A stretch of DNA of 32,184 bases from Erwinia aphidicola. GTDB taxonomy: Bacteria; Pseudomonadota; Gammaproteobacteria; Enterobacterales; Enterobacteriaceae. Position 1 is the stretch's first letter. Each line of letters opens with the position of its first letter. Made by a program: the position numbers and the translations under genes. The stretch is from the NCBI RefSeq assembly GCF_014773485.1, contig NZ_JACXBP010000017.1, forward strand, positions 1 through 32,184, in the 5' to 3' direction. Under the pieces are notes generated by a model. It saw only the letters and a program-made list of their open reading frames with translations, was not told the origin of the DNA and searched no databases. Of this stretch, positions 1 through 7,372 are shown in pieces.

Positions 1-85
1 AACGTCATAATGAATTTCATTATGTGTTCACTCGTGAGGCTTGATATTTTTTACGTCCGGAGACGTTGATATCAATCCTGCGAGT

Positions 86-150
86 GCCCACACAGATTGT
101 CTGATAAATTGTTAAAGAGCGTTGCGAGCAGTGCCGAAGCATCCTGTCGC
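86..150 (-). promoter_or_regulatory. rRNA operon leader: boxB, boxA and boxC antitermination elements
   Basis: Read on the minus strand this is the start of an rRNA operon leader. A boxB-like hairpin lies at 124-150, with arms GCGACAG and CTGCTCGC around a TGC-TTCG-GCA top. It is followed by boxA GCTCTTTAACA at 110-120, then the conserved stretch leading to boxC TGTGTGGGC at 86-94. This order and sequence match the E. coli rrn leaders that load NusB/S10 and the Nus factors for antitermination. Positions 1-85 continue the leader toward the 16S gene, which begins just outside the window and is transcribed leftwards. Confidence 0.93.
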
Positions 151-160
151 GAGGTGGCGT

Positions 161-188
161 ATATTACGCTTTCCTCCTTCGGAGTCAA
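161..188 (-). promoter_or_regulatory. rRNA operon promoter P2
   Basis: On the minus strand, -35 TTGACT (183-188) and -10 TAATAT (161-166) are separated by 16 bp. A GC-rich discriminator follows, as in rrn P2 promoters, whose E. coli version also has TTGACT and a 16-bp spacer. It lies directly upstream of boxB. Confidence 0.88.
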
Positions 189-281
189 CTTCTTTTTGAG
201 AAGTTTTTCCGGCGGTTCAGAACTTCCTGAACCTCCTGAGCCGCTGGCCTGTAAGCCGTTGTGCCGTCTCAGTGGTTGCGC

Positions 282-309
282 ATTATAGGGAGATCCTGGC
301 GAGTGACAA
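282..309 (-). promoter_or_regulatory. rRNA operon promoter P1
   Basis: On the minus strand, -35 TTGTCA (304-309) and perfect -10 TATAAT (282-287) are 16 bp apart, followed by GCGCAACCACTGA, nearly the E. coli rrn P1 start region. The AT-rich stretch at about 311-330 is in the UP-element position. P1 lies about 120 bp upstream of P2, the usual arrangement. Confidence 0.9.
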
Positions 310-373
310 GGGCTAATTTGCGATAATTTGACTGTTTGCTGCAATCCCCAGCAAAAGCCTGCTTTATACCTGC

Positions 374-394
374 TTATGCACAAACTTATCCACA
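374..394 (+). promoter_or_regulatory. Two tandem perfect DnaA boxes
   Basis: TTATGCACA (374-382) and TTATCCACA (386-394) both fit the strict DnaA box consensus TTATNCACA. They have the same orientation and lie 12 bp apart start to start. The pair sits between the divergent rrn P1 and purH promoters, 65 to 90 bp upstream of the rrn P1 -35 element. That DnaA binds here is inference from the consensus. Confidence 0.6.
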
Positions 395-426
395 TTCGTC
401 GCAACAGCGTAATTTTGACGAGCATC

Positions 427-448
427 GCGCAATCGTTTTCGCTACAAT
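427..448 (+). promoter_or_regulatory. purHD promoter with PurR operator
   Basis: GCGCAATCGTTTTCGC (427-442) matches the 16-bp PurR box consensus ACGCAAACGTTTNCNT at nearly all positions. It directly abuts TACAAT (443-448), a good -10 hexamer, as in the E. coli purHD promoter. The hexamer 17 bp upstream (GAGCAT, 420-425) is a poor -35; TTGACG at 415-420 is closer to consensus but 22 bp away. PurR with hypoxanthine or guanine would block RNA polymerase here. Confidence 0.8.
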
Positions 449-465
449 GCCCCGCGCAAACGGAA

Positions 466-519
466 GCCCCCTCAGGGGCGTTACCTGAGACTTATTTCTC
501 TTCTATATATAGAAAGAGA
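466..519 (+). other. purH 5' leader with two inverted repeats
   Basis: Two hairpins can form in the roughly 120-nt purH leader. The first is GCCCC-CTCA-GGGGC (466-479). The second is AU-rich: the perfect palindrome TTCTATATATAGAA (501-514) extended by TCTC (497-500) pairing with GAGA (516-519) across one bulged A. Neither is followed by a T-run, so they are not intrinsic terminators. Function is unknown. Confidence 0.4.
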
Positions 520-577
520 TCGCTAAGCCTCATATAACGCTCTTTATATGCGATCCAAAGCCCAAGGGATAAACCTC

Positions 578-2167
578 ATGCAACAACGTCGTCCTCTACG
601 CCGCGCGCTGCTCAGCGTGTCTGATAAAGCCGGTATCCTCGAATTCGCTCAGGCGCTTTCCCAACGTGGCGTCGAGCTGCTGTCCACTGGCGGTACTGCA
701 CGCCTGCTGGCAGAGGCTGGCCTGCCCGTCACTGAAGTGTCTGACTACACCGGTTTCCCGGAAATGATGGATGGACGCGTCAAAACGCTGCACCCGAAAG
801 TGCATGGTGGCATCCTGGGGCGCCGCGACCAGGATGATGCCATCATGGCTGAGCACGGCATCTCCCCTATTGATATTGTTGTCGTTAACCTCTATCCGTT
901 TGCCCAGACCGTGGCGCGGGAAGGCTGCTCGCTGGCAGACGCCGTTGAGAACATTGACATCGGCGGCCCGACCATGGTGCGCTCTGCGGCGAAGAACCAC
1001 AAAGACGTGGCTATCGTGGTGAAGAGCAGTGACTACCAGGCCATCATTGCGGAGCTGGATGCCAACGACAACTCGCTGACGCTTGAAACCCGCTTCGACC
1101 TGGCGATTAAAGCCTTCGAACACACTGCCGCCTACGACAGCATGATTGCCAACTACTTCGGTAGCCTGGTGCCGGCTTACCACGGCGAAACTACCGCGCC
1201 ATCCGGCCGCTTCCCACGTACCCTCAACCTGAACTTCATCAAGAAGCAGGATATGCGCTACGGCGAGAACAGCCATCAGGATGCTGCCTTCTATATAGAA
1301 GAGAATGTTTCTGAAGCTTCGGTGGCAACGGCACAACAGGTGCAGGGCAAAGCGCTCTCTTACAACAACATTGCCGATACTGATGCGGCGCTGGAGTGCG
1401 TGAAAGAGTTCGACCAGCCAGCCTGCGTGATCGTCAAGCACGCTAACCCGTGCGGTGTCGCCGTTGGCGCTTCCATTCTCGATGCTTACGAGCGCGCGTA
1501 CAAAACCGACCCGACCTCTGCTTTCGGCGGCATCATTGCCTTTAACCGCGAGCTGGACGAAGCCACCGCGCAGGCCATCATCAGCCGCCAGTTCGTGGAA
1601 GTGATCATCGCGCCTGCGGCCACTGAAGCAGCGTTGAAAGTGACCGCTGCCAAACAGAACGTGCGCGTGCTGACCTGTGGTCAGTGGCAGCAGCGCCAGA
1701 GCGCGCTCGATTTCAAACGCGTTAACGGCGGCCTGCTGGTGCAGGATCGTGACCTCGGCATGGTGAATGAGAGCCAGCTACGCGTGGTCAGCAAACGTCA
1801 GCCGTCCGAGCAGGAGCTGCGTGATGCGCTGTTCTGCTGGAAAGTGGCGAAGTTCGTGAAGTCGAATGCCATCGTCTACGCACGCGACAATGTGACAATT
1901 GGTATTGGTGCCGGTCAGATGAGCCGCGTTTACTCCGCGAAAATCGCCGGAATTAAAGCCGCCGACGAAGGCCTGGAAGTGAAAGGTTCTGCGATGGCGT
2001 CAGACGCTTTCTTCCCGTTCCGCGACGGTATTGATGCCGCTGCGGCCGTGGGTATTACCTGTGTGATCCAGCCGGGTGGTTCGATCCGTGATGATGAAGT
2101 GATTGCCGCCGCGGATGAGCACGGCATTGCAATGATCTTCACCGACATGCGCCACTTCCGCCATTAA
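578..2167 (+). CDS. purH: Bifunctional AICAR formyltransferase / IMP cyclohydrolase PurH
   Basis: This cytoplasmic enzyme catalyses the last two steps of de novo purine synthesis: 10-formyl-THF-dependent formylation of AICAR, then ring closure of FAICAR to IMP. The product is 529 aa, the E. coli length. The N-terminal IMP cyclohydrolase (MGS-like) domain covers about residues 1-200 and contains GRVKTLHPKVHGG. The AICAR transformylase domain follows, with RYGENSHQ and the catalytic KHANPCG motif (K287, H288). The C-terminus DMRHFRH is typical. The chosen ATG is preceded by AAGGGA at 8-nt spacing and gives the family start MQQRRP; an in-frame ATG 30 nt upstream (548) would add ten non-conserved residues. 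purD follows after 14 nt, so the two form the PurR-controlled purHD operon. Confidence 0.97.
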   Translation: MQQRRPLRRALLSVSDKAGILEFAQALSQRGVELLSTGGTARLLAEAGLPVTEVSDYTGFPEMMDGRVKTLHPKVHGGILGRRDQDDAIMAEHGISPIDIVVVNLYPFAQTVAREGCSLADAVENIDIGGPTMVRSAAKNHKDVAIVVKSSDYQAIIAELDANDNSLTLETRFDLAIKAFEHTAAYDSMIANYFGSLVPAYHGETTAPSGRFPRTLNLNFIKKQDMRYGENSHQDAAFYIEENVSEASVATAQQVQGKALSYNNIADTDAALECVKEFDQPACVIVKHANPCGVAVGASILDAYERAYKTDPTSAFGGIIAFNRELDEATAQAIISRQFVEVIIAPAATEAALKVTAAKQNVRVLTCGQWQQRQSALDFKRVNGGLLVQDRDLGMVNESQLRVVSKRQPSEQELRDALFCWKVAKFVKSNAIVYARDNVTIGIGAGQMSRVYSAKIAGIKAADEGLEVKGSAMASDAFFPFRDGIDAAAAVGITCVIQPGGSIRDDEVIAAADEHGIAMIFTDMRHFRH

Positions 2168-2181
2168 TTACGGAGCCTCAG

Positions 2182-3462
2182 ATGAAAATTTTAGTGATTG
2201 GTAATGGCGGCCGTGAACACGCGCTGGCCTGGAAAGCCGCTCAGTCCCCGCTGGCTGAGACCGTGTTTGTTGCGCCGGGCAATGCCGGTACTGCGCTGGA
2301 ACCCGCGTTGCAGAACGTGGCTATCAGCCCAACCGATATTCAGGGCCTGCTGAGCTTTGCGCAGAAGGAGAAAATCGACCTGACCATCGTTGGCCCGGAA
2401 GCGCCGCTGGTGATTGGCGTCGTTGATGCTTTCCGCGCTGCGGGTCTCAAGATCTTTGGTCCCACTCAGGCCGCTGCGCAGCTGGAAGGCTCGAAGGCGT
2501 TCACCAAAGACTTCCTCGCACGCCACAAGATCCCGACGGCCGAATACCAGAACTTCACGGACGTTGAGCCTGCACTGGCTTACGTGCGCGAGAAAGGCGC
2601 GCCGATCGTCATTAAGGCCGACGGGCTGGCGGCAGGTAAAGGCGTGATCGTCGCGATGACGCTGCAGGAAGCGGAAGACGCCATTCAGGATATGCTGGCT
2701 GGTAACGCCTTTGGCGATGCAGGTCACCGCATCGTGGTGGAAGAGTTCCTCGATGGCGAAGAAGCCAGCTTTATCGTAATGGTTGATGGTGAGAACGTCT
2801 TACCGATGGCCACCAGCCAGGATCACAAACGCGTTGGCGATGGTGATACCGGCCCGAACACTGGCGGCATGGGAGCTTACTCCCCGGCTCCGGTGGTAAC
2901 CGACGAGATCCACCAGAAGGTGATGGACGAAGTGATCTGGCCAACCGTGCGCGGCATGGCGGGCGAAGGCAACGTCTACACCGGATTCCTGTACGCCGGT
3001 CTGATGATCGACAAGAGCGGCCAGCCGAAGGTCATCGAGTTTAACTGCCGCTTTGGCGATCCAGAAACGCAGCCGATCATGCTGCGCCTGCAGTCGGATC
3101 TGGTCGATCTCTGCCTGGCTGCCGTTGACGGCAAGCTGAACGAGAAAGACTCCGTCTGGGATCCACGCCCTTCACTGGGTGTGGTACTGGCGGCTGGCGG
3201 GTATCCGGGCGATTACGTCAACGGTGAGCAGATCCACGGTCTGCCGCTGGAAGAAGTGGCGGATGGCAAGGTGTTCCACGCCGGGACAACGCTGCAGGAC
3301 GACCTGGTGGTGACCAACGGTGGGCGCGTGCTGTGCGTGACCGCCCTGGGTGAAGATGTGGCCGCTGCACAGAAGCGTGCTTATCAGCTGGCACAGCCAA
3401 TCTCCTGGAATGGCAGCTTCTACCGTAAAGATATCGGCTATCGCGCGATTAATCGTAAATAG
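2182..3462 (+). CDS. purD: Phosphoribosylamine-glycine ligase (GAR synthetase) PurD
   Basis: PurD joins glycine to phosphoribosylamine with ATP, giving GAR, the second step of purine synthesis. The 426-aa protein (about 429 in E. coli) shows the N-terminal GNGGREHAL motif (7-15) and the ATP-grasp nucleotide site KADGLAAGKGV (145-155). DHKRVGDGDTGPNTGGMGAYSP lies near residues 214-235, cited here only by position and start, and the metal-binding signature EFNCRFGDPETQP is near 287. An ATP-grasp fold with a C-terminal domain is expected. Its ATG lies 14 nt after the purH stop, with a GGAG-type ribosome site in the gap. A strong terminator follows the gene, so the operon ends here. Confidence 0.97.
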   Translation: MKILVIGNGGREHALAWKAAQSPLAETVFVAPGNAGTALEPALQNVAISPTDIQGLLSFAQKEKIDLTIVGPEAPLVIGVVDAFRAAGLKIFGPTQAAAQLEGSKAFTKDFLARHKIPTAEYQNFTDVEPALAYVREKGAPIVIKADGLAAGKGVIVAMTLQEAEDAIQDMLAGNAFGDAGHRIVVEEFLDGEEASFIVMVDGENVLPMATSQDHKRVGDGDTGPNTGGMGAYSPAPVVTDEIHQKVMDEVIWPTVRGMAGEGNVYTGFLYAGLMIDKSGQPKVIEFNCRFGDPETQPIMLRLQSDLVDLCLAAVDGKLNEKDSVWDPRPSLGVVLAAGGYPGDYVNGEQIHGLPLEEVADGKVFHAGTTLQDDLVVTNGGRVLCVTALGEDVAAAQKRAYQLAQPISWNGSFYRKDIGYRAINRK

Positions 3463-3505
3463 TAACAACGGGCGATAAGCTGTCGCCTGCTGCCAGGTAG
3501 CCTGA

Positions 3506-3533
3506 GGGGCGGAGGGTTAATCCGCCCCTTTTT
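3506..3533 (+). terminator. Intrinsic terminator of purHD
   Basis: Stem GGGGCGGA (3506-3513) pairs with TCCGCCCC (3521-3528) around a 7-nt loop and is followed by TTTTT (3529-3533) on the plus strand. The minus strand has no T-run beyond the stem, so it looks unidirectional, although the convergent yjaH gene ends only 6 nt further on. Confidence 0.9.
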
Positions 3534-3538
3534 CATGC

Positions 3539-4204
3539 TTAAAAACTCTCATCCTTCGGCTCACTGCTGCAGAAGTCATCGCTGGCGACCTGCAACAGCT
3601 GCGTGCCGCCCGGTGCTTCCAGCCAGGCTACGCTCACCGCTCCGGGTTTGTCACGCTGCTGGCGGGCGATATAACCCAGCTCAGTACGGGTAAACTCAGG
3701 GCGAGCCTGCGCGCCCTGGCAGGTCTTAATCGAACCATCCGGCTGCCAGCTGCCCTGACGCAGCAGCACGCGCCCTGCCAGCAGGTCATCGCTGACTTTC
3801 AGCATCCGCTGGGCATCAAACTGATACAGCGCCACCGCATCAGCGGAGAGCGCCTCACGCCGCCCGGAGAGCTGGCGCTGCATAAAGCTCAGCCTGCCTT
3901 CAAGATCAAAGCGCAACATCACGTCATCAGGTGCTGCGCCAATGATGTGGCGCTCCACCGAGACAAGCTTGCCCTGCTGCCACAGGTAGTCGCTGGTTTC
4001 CACCGCCCCACCGCTGAAGGGCGTATACACCGTCATCAGATGGGCGACCTGCTGGTCGTGATTTTTACGCCAGATGCGCACTGCACCGCGATCGGCAAGA
4101 TAGCCGCTGGCGGTAAAGTCGGGAAGATCGGAGTGCGAACTGCAGCCTGCTAACAGCAGCAGCATGGCGAAAGAGAGGGTGCGTTTGCAAAGGGATAGTT
4201 TCAT
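3539..4204 (-). CDS. yjaH: YjaH-type DUF1481 lipoprotein
   Basis: The 221-aa product starts with a basic n-region, a hydrophobic core and a lipobox LAGC (residues 18-21), so Cys21 should be lipidated after signal peptidase II cleavage. Residues +2/+3 are Ser-Ser, consistent with sorting to the outer membrane. The rest is a soluble periplasmic domain; two cysteines (near the middle of the C-terminal half and close to the end, DDFCSSE) could form a disulfide. Position just downstream of hupA matches E. coli yjaH, a DUF1481 protein of unknown function. No clear ribosome site precedes the ATG. Assignment rests on synteny and overall layout; no biochemical role can be read from it. Confidence 0.8.
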   Translation of the reverse strand: MKLSLCKRTLSFAMLLLLAGCSSHSDLPDFTASGYLADRGAVRIWRKNHDQQVAHLMTVYTPFSGGAVETSDYLWQQGKLVSVERHIIGAAPDDVMLRFDLEGRLSFMQRQLSGRREALSADAVALYQFDAQRMLKVSDDLLAGRVLLRQGSWQPDGSIKTCQGAQARPEFTRTELGYIARQQRDKPGAVSVAWLEAPGGTQLLQVASDDFCSSEPKDESF

Positions 4205-4280
4205 GACGAAAAGAGTATCACAACCCTGGCGCCAGCAAAGAGGCTTCAGCAGGGGAAAACACAGTGAAGGCTGAAATGAG

Positions 4281-4307
4281 GATAAACAAAAGGGGCGAAT
4301 CCGCCCC
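4281..4307 (-). terminator. Intrinsic terminator downstream of hupA
   Basis: On the minus strand, GGGGCG (4302-4307) pairs with CGCCCC (4292-4297) around a 4-nt loop, followed by TTTTGTTTATC. It lies between the hupA stop and yjaH, so hupA is probably a single-gene unit. Confidence 0.85.
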
Positions 4308-4335
4308 CCTGTTTAAACTCTTCACCGTTAGACGA

Positions 4336-4608
4336 TTACTTAACAGCGTCTTTCAGTGCTTTACCAGATACAAATGCCGGTACGTTTGCAGCAGCAATTT
4401 TGATCTCTTTGCCAGTCTGCGGGTTGCGGCCAGTACGCTCAGCACGGTGGTTAACTTTAAAGGTACCAAAACCAACCAGTTGTACAGCATCACCTTCTTT
4501 CAGAGACTCAGTAATCGCAGCCAGGGTGGATTCCAGAGCAGCTTTAGCCTGGGTCTTAGACAGGTCCGCTTTGTCCGCAATTACATCAATCAGTTGAGTC
4601 TTGTTCAT
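4336..4608 (-). CDS. hupA: DNA-binding protein HU-alpha
   Basis: HU-alpha is a small nucleoid-associated protein that dimerises (with itself or HU-beta), bends DNA and shapes supercoiling. At 90 aa it matches the family length. N-terminal helices MNKTQLIDVIADKADLSKTQ are followed by the DNA-binding arm region containing VGFGTFKVNHRAER and GRNPQTGKEI, where the Pro of RNPQTG is the intercalating residue. The sequence is almost identical to E. coli HupA, and the neighbours yjaG, nfi and hemE are the same. TAAGGA 6 nt before the ATG is the ribosome site. A separate leader upstream (4609-4796) and its own terminator suggest independent, growth-phase controlled expression. Confidence 0.98.
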   Translation of the reverse strand: MNKTQLIDVIADKADLSKTQAKAALESTLAAITESLKEGDAVQLVGFGTFKVNHRAERTGRNPQTGKEIKIAAANVPAFVSGKALKDAVK

Positions 4609-4642
4609 AAGTTATCCTTACAGTGTATTTATCGCTTGCTAA

Positions 4643-4679
4643 GCACCGAGTGCGAGGGAAAAACCAGATTCTGGCACTC
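4643..4679 (-). other. hupA leader with mutually exclusive hairpins
   Basis: In the 188-nt gap upstream of hupA the leader RNA (minus strand) can fold in two ways that share one arm. GAGTGC/GCACTC arms at 4674-4679 and 4648-4653 enclose the small CCAGA-A-TCTGG hairpin (4664-4674). Alternatively GCACTC at 4648-4653 pairs internally as GCAC-TCG-GTGC (4643-4653). I could not identify a promoter with confidence in the rest of the gap. Whether the switch is used is unknown. Confidence 0.35.
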
Positions 4680-4796
4680 TCCTGCATACACGCACCGATA
4701 GCCACATTTTTCAGCCCCCCAAATGTAGACCAGACTGGGGGCGAATGTGAAGCCCAAAGGCGCGACAAATCGGGCCTGAGGTCACGTTTTGTCGCC

Positions 4797-5387
4797 TTAC
4801 TGCTGAAAATTTATACCGATATTACTGATTCCGGATTCGCGCAGGTCAGATCGCAGTCCTTTTATCAGTTCCAGGTCCCGCTCCTCACAGGCGGCGAGCA
4901 GGCGGAATATCTCCCACTGGATGTCCCATTCCTCTTCGACGGCGGGATTCTCTTTTAGCTCTTCTTCGGTCATTTCACGGCCGGCCTGGGTCATTTCCAG
5001 CATTGCGACGGTAGTGATGGAGGTCTCGCTGACCGCAACCGCGTGGGTGAAGGTTTCACCACTGAGGCGAGAATGCAGCAGTTCGCTCAGCGCCACGCAG
5101 GCATCGATTGCCGGGTAAACACCGTACAGATCGTAATCATCGGCAGAGGGGATCGCCTCTTCCAGTTTTTCCAGCTGGCTGTCGAAGTTAACCTTGGCGT
5201 CTTTCACCACCAGGGTTTCCCACAGCAGATCAAGAATACGACGATAGAGCTGGCCATCACCAAAGCCGGTTTGCTGACAAAACTCGCGGTAGTTGGGCGC
5301 CATACGTTCGCACAGGCAGGCCATAAAAGTAACGTGCTGCCAGCTTTCGAGTTTTTCCAGCCGCAGATGAATCGGGTTACGTAACAT
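4797..5387 (-). CDS. yjaG: YjaG, DUF416 family protein
   Basis: The 196-aa protein is a close match to E. coli YjaG, a DUF416 member of unknown function. It is acidic, has no signal peptide or membrane segment and looks mostly helical, so it should be cytoplasmic. Recognisable stretches are the N-terminal MLRNPIHLRLEKLESWQH, the central PSADDYDLYGVYPAIDACVA (near 80-99), and VSETSITTVAMLEM (near 119-132). It lies between nfi and hupA as in E. coli, 65 nt after nfi, and is likely co-transcribed with hemE-nfi. The ribosome site before the ATG is weak. No enzymatic motif is apparent. Confidence 0.93.
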   Translation of the reverse strand: MLRNPIHLRLEKLESWQHVTFMACLCERMAPNYREFCQQTGFGDGQLYRRILDLLWETLVVKDAKVNFDSQLEKLEEAIPSADDYDLYGVYPAIDACVALSELLHSRLSGETFTHAVAVSETSITTVAMLEMTQAGREMTEEELKENPAVEEEWDIQWEIFRLLAACEERDLELIKGLRSDLRESGISNIGINFQQ

Positions 5388-5452
5388 ATCGGGATCTCAG
5401 AATTAATGCGCTTGCCGCAGTGTACCTGAAAAGCCACTGGGCAGCACGAATG

Positions 5453-6118
5453 CTAATCTGCGGAGAGTTTGCTGAATGCCGGGCGCCGGGAGGCGATAGC
5501 GTCCGCCCAGCGCGTGGGTTCCGGCAGGCGATAACCGCGCAGGCAGTTCTGCACCCACTGCAGCGCAGTGGCCTGACTGACGCGATGCCCGGGAGAGATA
5601 AACAGCGGATTACAGCGCAGCTTACTGCGCAGCACCCAGCCAAGCTGCTGCTCTTTATCAATCAGGGGTTCCACGCTGCCTGGCGCAGCACCGGGCGGTG
5701 TAAACTTCCCGCACAGGCGCTTTTTCGCCACGCCGATGGTGGGGACATCCACCAGCAGGCCAAAATGGCTGGCAACGCCGAGGCGGCGCGGATGGGCAAT
5801 GCCGTGACCGTCCACCAGCAGCAGGTCAGGATGATGCTCCAGCAGCTGCCAGGCGGCCTGTAGTGCGGGCATTTCACGGAAGGAGAGGAAGCCGGGAATA
5901 TAGGGCATGGTAGTGGCAATACGCGCCACCCGATGCTCAATGACCTGCATTGAGGGATATTCGAGGATCGTCAGCGCGGCACGCGTCACTTCACCGCCCT
6001 GTTCAAATCCGACATCTGCCCCGCCAATCAGGCGCGGCGGCATCACGTCAAAATCATCCCGGACAATCACCTCAGTGGCGCATTGCTGCTGCTGGTCACG
6101 TAATGCTGCGATATCCAT
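5453..6118 (-). CDS. nfi: Endonuclease V (deoxyinosine 3' endonuclease)
   Basis: Endonuclease V starts repair of deaminated adenine by cutting the second phosphodiester 3' of deoxyinosine. The 221-aa protein carries the family's active-site set: D35 in GGADVGF, Y73 in MPYIPGFLSFRE with E82, and D103 in LVDGHGIAHPRR with H109 nearby. These correspond in spacing to the catalytic D43/Y80/E89/D110 of the Thermotoga enzyme. GVAKKRLCGKF (129-139) is another conserved block. A strong ribosome site GGGGGAGGAA precedes the ATG, and only 20 nt separate it from the hemE stop, so translation and transcription with hemE are probably linked, as in E. coli. Confidence 0.97.
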   Translation of the reverse strand: MDIAALRDQQQQCATEVIVRDDFDVMPPRLIGGADVGFEQGGEVTRAALTILEYPSMQVIEHRVARIATTMPYIPGFLSFREMPALQAAWQLLEHHPDLLLVDGHGIAHPRRLGVASHFGLLVDVPTIGVAKKRLCGKFTPPGAAPGSVEPLIDKEQQLGWVLRSKLRCNPLFISPGHRVSQATALQWVQNCLRGYRLPEPTRWADAIASRRPAFSKLSAD

Positions 6119-6138
6119 AGTTCCTCCCCCTGGCTGAT

Positions 6139-7206
6139 TTACCCGAGGTGGTAAGGGCGCGAAAGCTTATGCACCGCTTCAACAAACACACCTGCGTTTT
6201 CGGGTGGAACATCCTGATGAATGCCGTGGCCCAGATTGAAGACATGGCCGGTACCCTCGCCAAAGCCTTCAAGAATACCCGCCACTTCCTGTTCGATACG
6301 TGCTGGCGATGCGTAAAGCATGGAGGGGTCCATATTGCCCTGCAGCGCCACTTTATGGCCTACGCGGCGACGTGCATCGGCAATGTCGGTGGTCCAGTCA
6401 AGACCCAGCGCATCACATCCTGTCGCCGCCATGGCTTCCAGCCACTGTCCACCCCCTTTGGTAAACAGCGTTACCGGCACGCGTCGGCCTTCGTTCTCGT
6501 GCAGCAGACCATCGACGATTTTGTGCATGTAGTGAAGTGAGAACTCCAGATAATCGCGCCCGGTTAGCACGCCGCCCCAGGTGTCAAAAATCATCACCGA
6601 CTGTGCACCGGCACGGATCTGCGCATTGAGATACTGGGTGACGCTGTCCGCCAGCTTATCCAGCATCAGATGCAGGGTTTCGGGTTCGGCGTACATCATC
6701 TTTTTCAGCTTGGTGAAAGCCTTACTACTGCCGCCTTCTACCATATAGGTCGCCAGCGTCCACGGGCTACCGGAGAAACCGATCAGCGGCACTTCGCCGT
6801 TGAGGTTTTTACGAATGGTGCGCACCGCGTTCATTACGTAACCCAGCTCCTGCTCAGGATCGGGAATGGGCAGCTTTTCTACGTCGGCACGGCAGGTAAT
6901 CGGGTTAGAGAAGCGTGGACCTTCGCCCGCTTCGAAATACAGCCCCAGGCCCATCGCATCGGGGATCGTCAGGATATCGGAGAACAGGATCGCCGCATCC
7001 AGCGCGTAGCGGCGCAGGGGCTGCAGCGTGACTTCGCAGGCCAGTTCGGCATTTTTGCACAGCGACATAAAGTCACCGGCCACGGCACGCGTGGCTTTAT
7101 ATTCCGGCAAATAACGGCCGGCCTGGCGCATCATCCACACCGGGGTCACATCAACCGGCTGGCGCAGCAGGGCGCGCAGGTAACGATCGTTCTTCAATTC
7201 GCTCAT
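6139..7206 (-). CDS. hemE: Uroporphyrinogen decarboxylase HemE
   Basis: HemE removes four carboxyl groups from uroporphyrinogen III to give coproporphyrinogen III in haem synthesis; it needs no cofactor and works in the cytoplasm as a dimer. The 355-aa product shows both family signatures: PVWMMRQAGRYLPEY (22-36), with the substrate-binding Arg residues, and GFSGSPWTLATYMVEG in the middle. The conserved LFSDIL Asp and the C-terminal NLGHGIHQDVPPE block are also present. The start MSELKNDRYL matches E. coli; an upstream ATG at 7245 would add 13 residues that are not conserved. It heads the hemE-nfi-yjaG run. The gene upstream is the inserted bactofilin, not nudC. Confidence 0.97.
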   Translation of the reverse strand: MSELKNDRYLRALLRQPVDVTPVWMMRQAGRYLPEYKATRAVAGDFMSLCKNAELACEVTLQPLRRYALDAAILFSDILTIPDAMGLGLYFEAGEGPRFSNPITCRADVEKLPIPDPEQELGYVMNAVRTIRKNLNGEVPLIGFSGSPWTLATYMVEGGSSKAFTKLKKMMYAEPETLHLMLDKLADSVTQYLNAQIRAGAQSVMIFDTWGGVLTGRDYLEFSLHYMHKIVDGLLHENEGRRVPVTLFTKGGGQWLEAMAATGCDALGLDWTTDIADARRRVGHKVALQGNMDPSMLYASPARIEQEVAGILEGFGEGTGHVFNLGHGIHQDVPPENAGVFVEAVHKLSRPYHLG

Positions 7207-7210
7207 CTTA

Positions 7211-7298
7211 AGGCTCTCTCTCCAGTCATGCCTGTAGTGTAACATTTACTGGAATTGACCGTGAGGCTGCGCAGTAAAATGCACCGCAAAGAGAGCCT
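7211..7298 (-). other. Inverted repeat spanning the hemE leader and ribosome site
   Basis: AGGCTCTCT (7211-7219) and AGAGAGCCT (7290-7298) are exact 9-bp reverse complements, extendable by a wobble and one more pair. In a minus-strand transcript that begins upstream of 7298, the 5' arm would pair with the purine-rich GAGAGAG region just ahead of the hemE ATG. Whether the hemE transcript starts upstream of this repeat is not known. The rest of the 7207-7372 gap shows no clear promoter or terminator. Confidence 0.35.
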
Positions 7299-7372
7299 CC
7301 CCCCTACTGTAGCCGTGCAATCTTGGTGCAGCCAAAGGGTTAAGGCAGGTTATCAGCTTACTTTGTGAGGGT

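Noticed and set aside
97..537. Short open frames in the rrn/purH control region
   Set aside because: They lie over recognised rrn promoters, leader and the PurR operator and have no ribosome sites.
596..1441. Open frame of 281 codons antisense to purH
   Set aside because: Entirely within purH, no start signals and no family resemblance.
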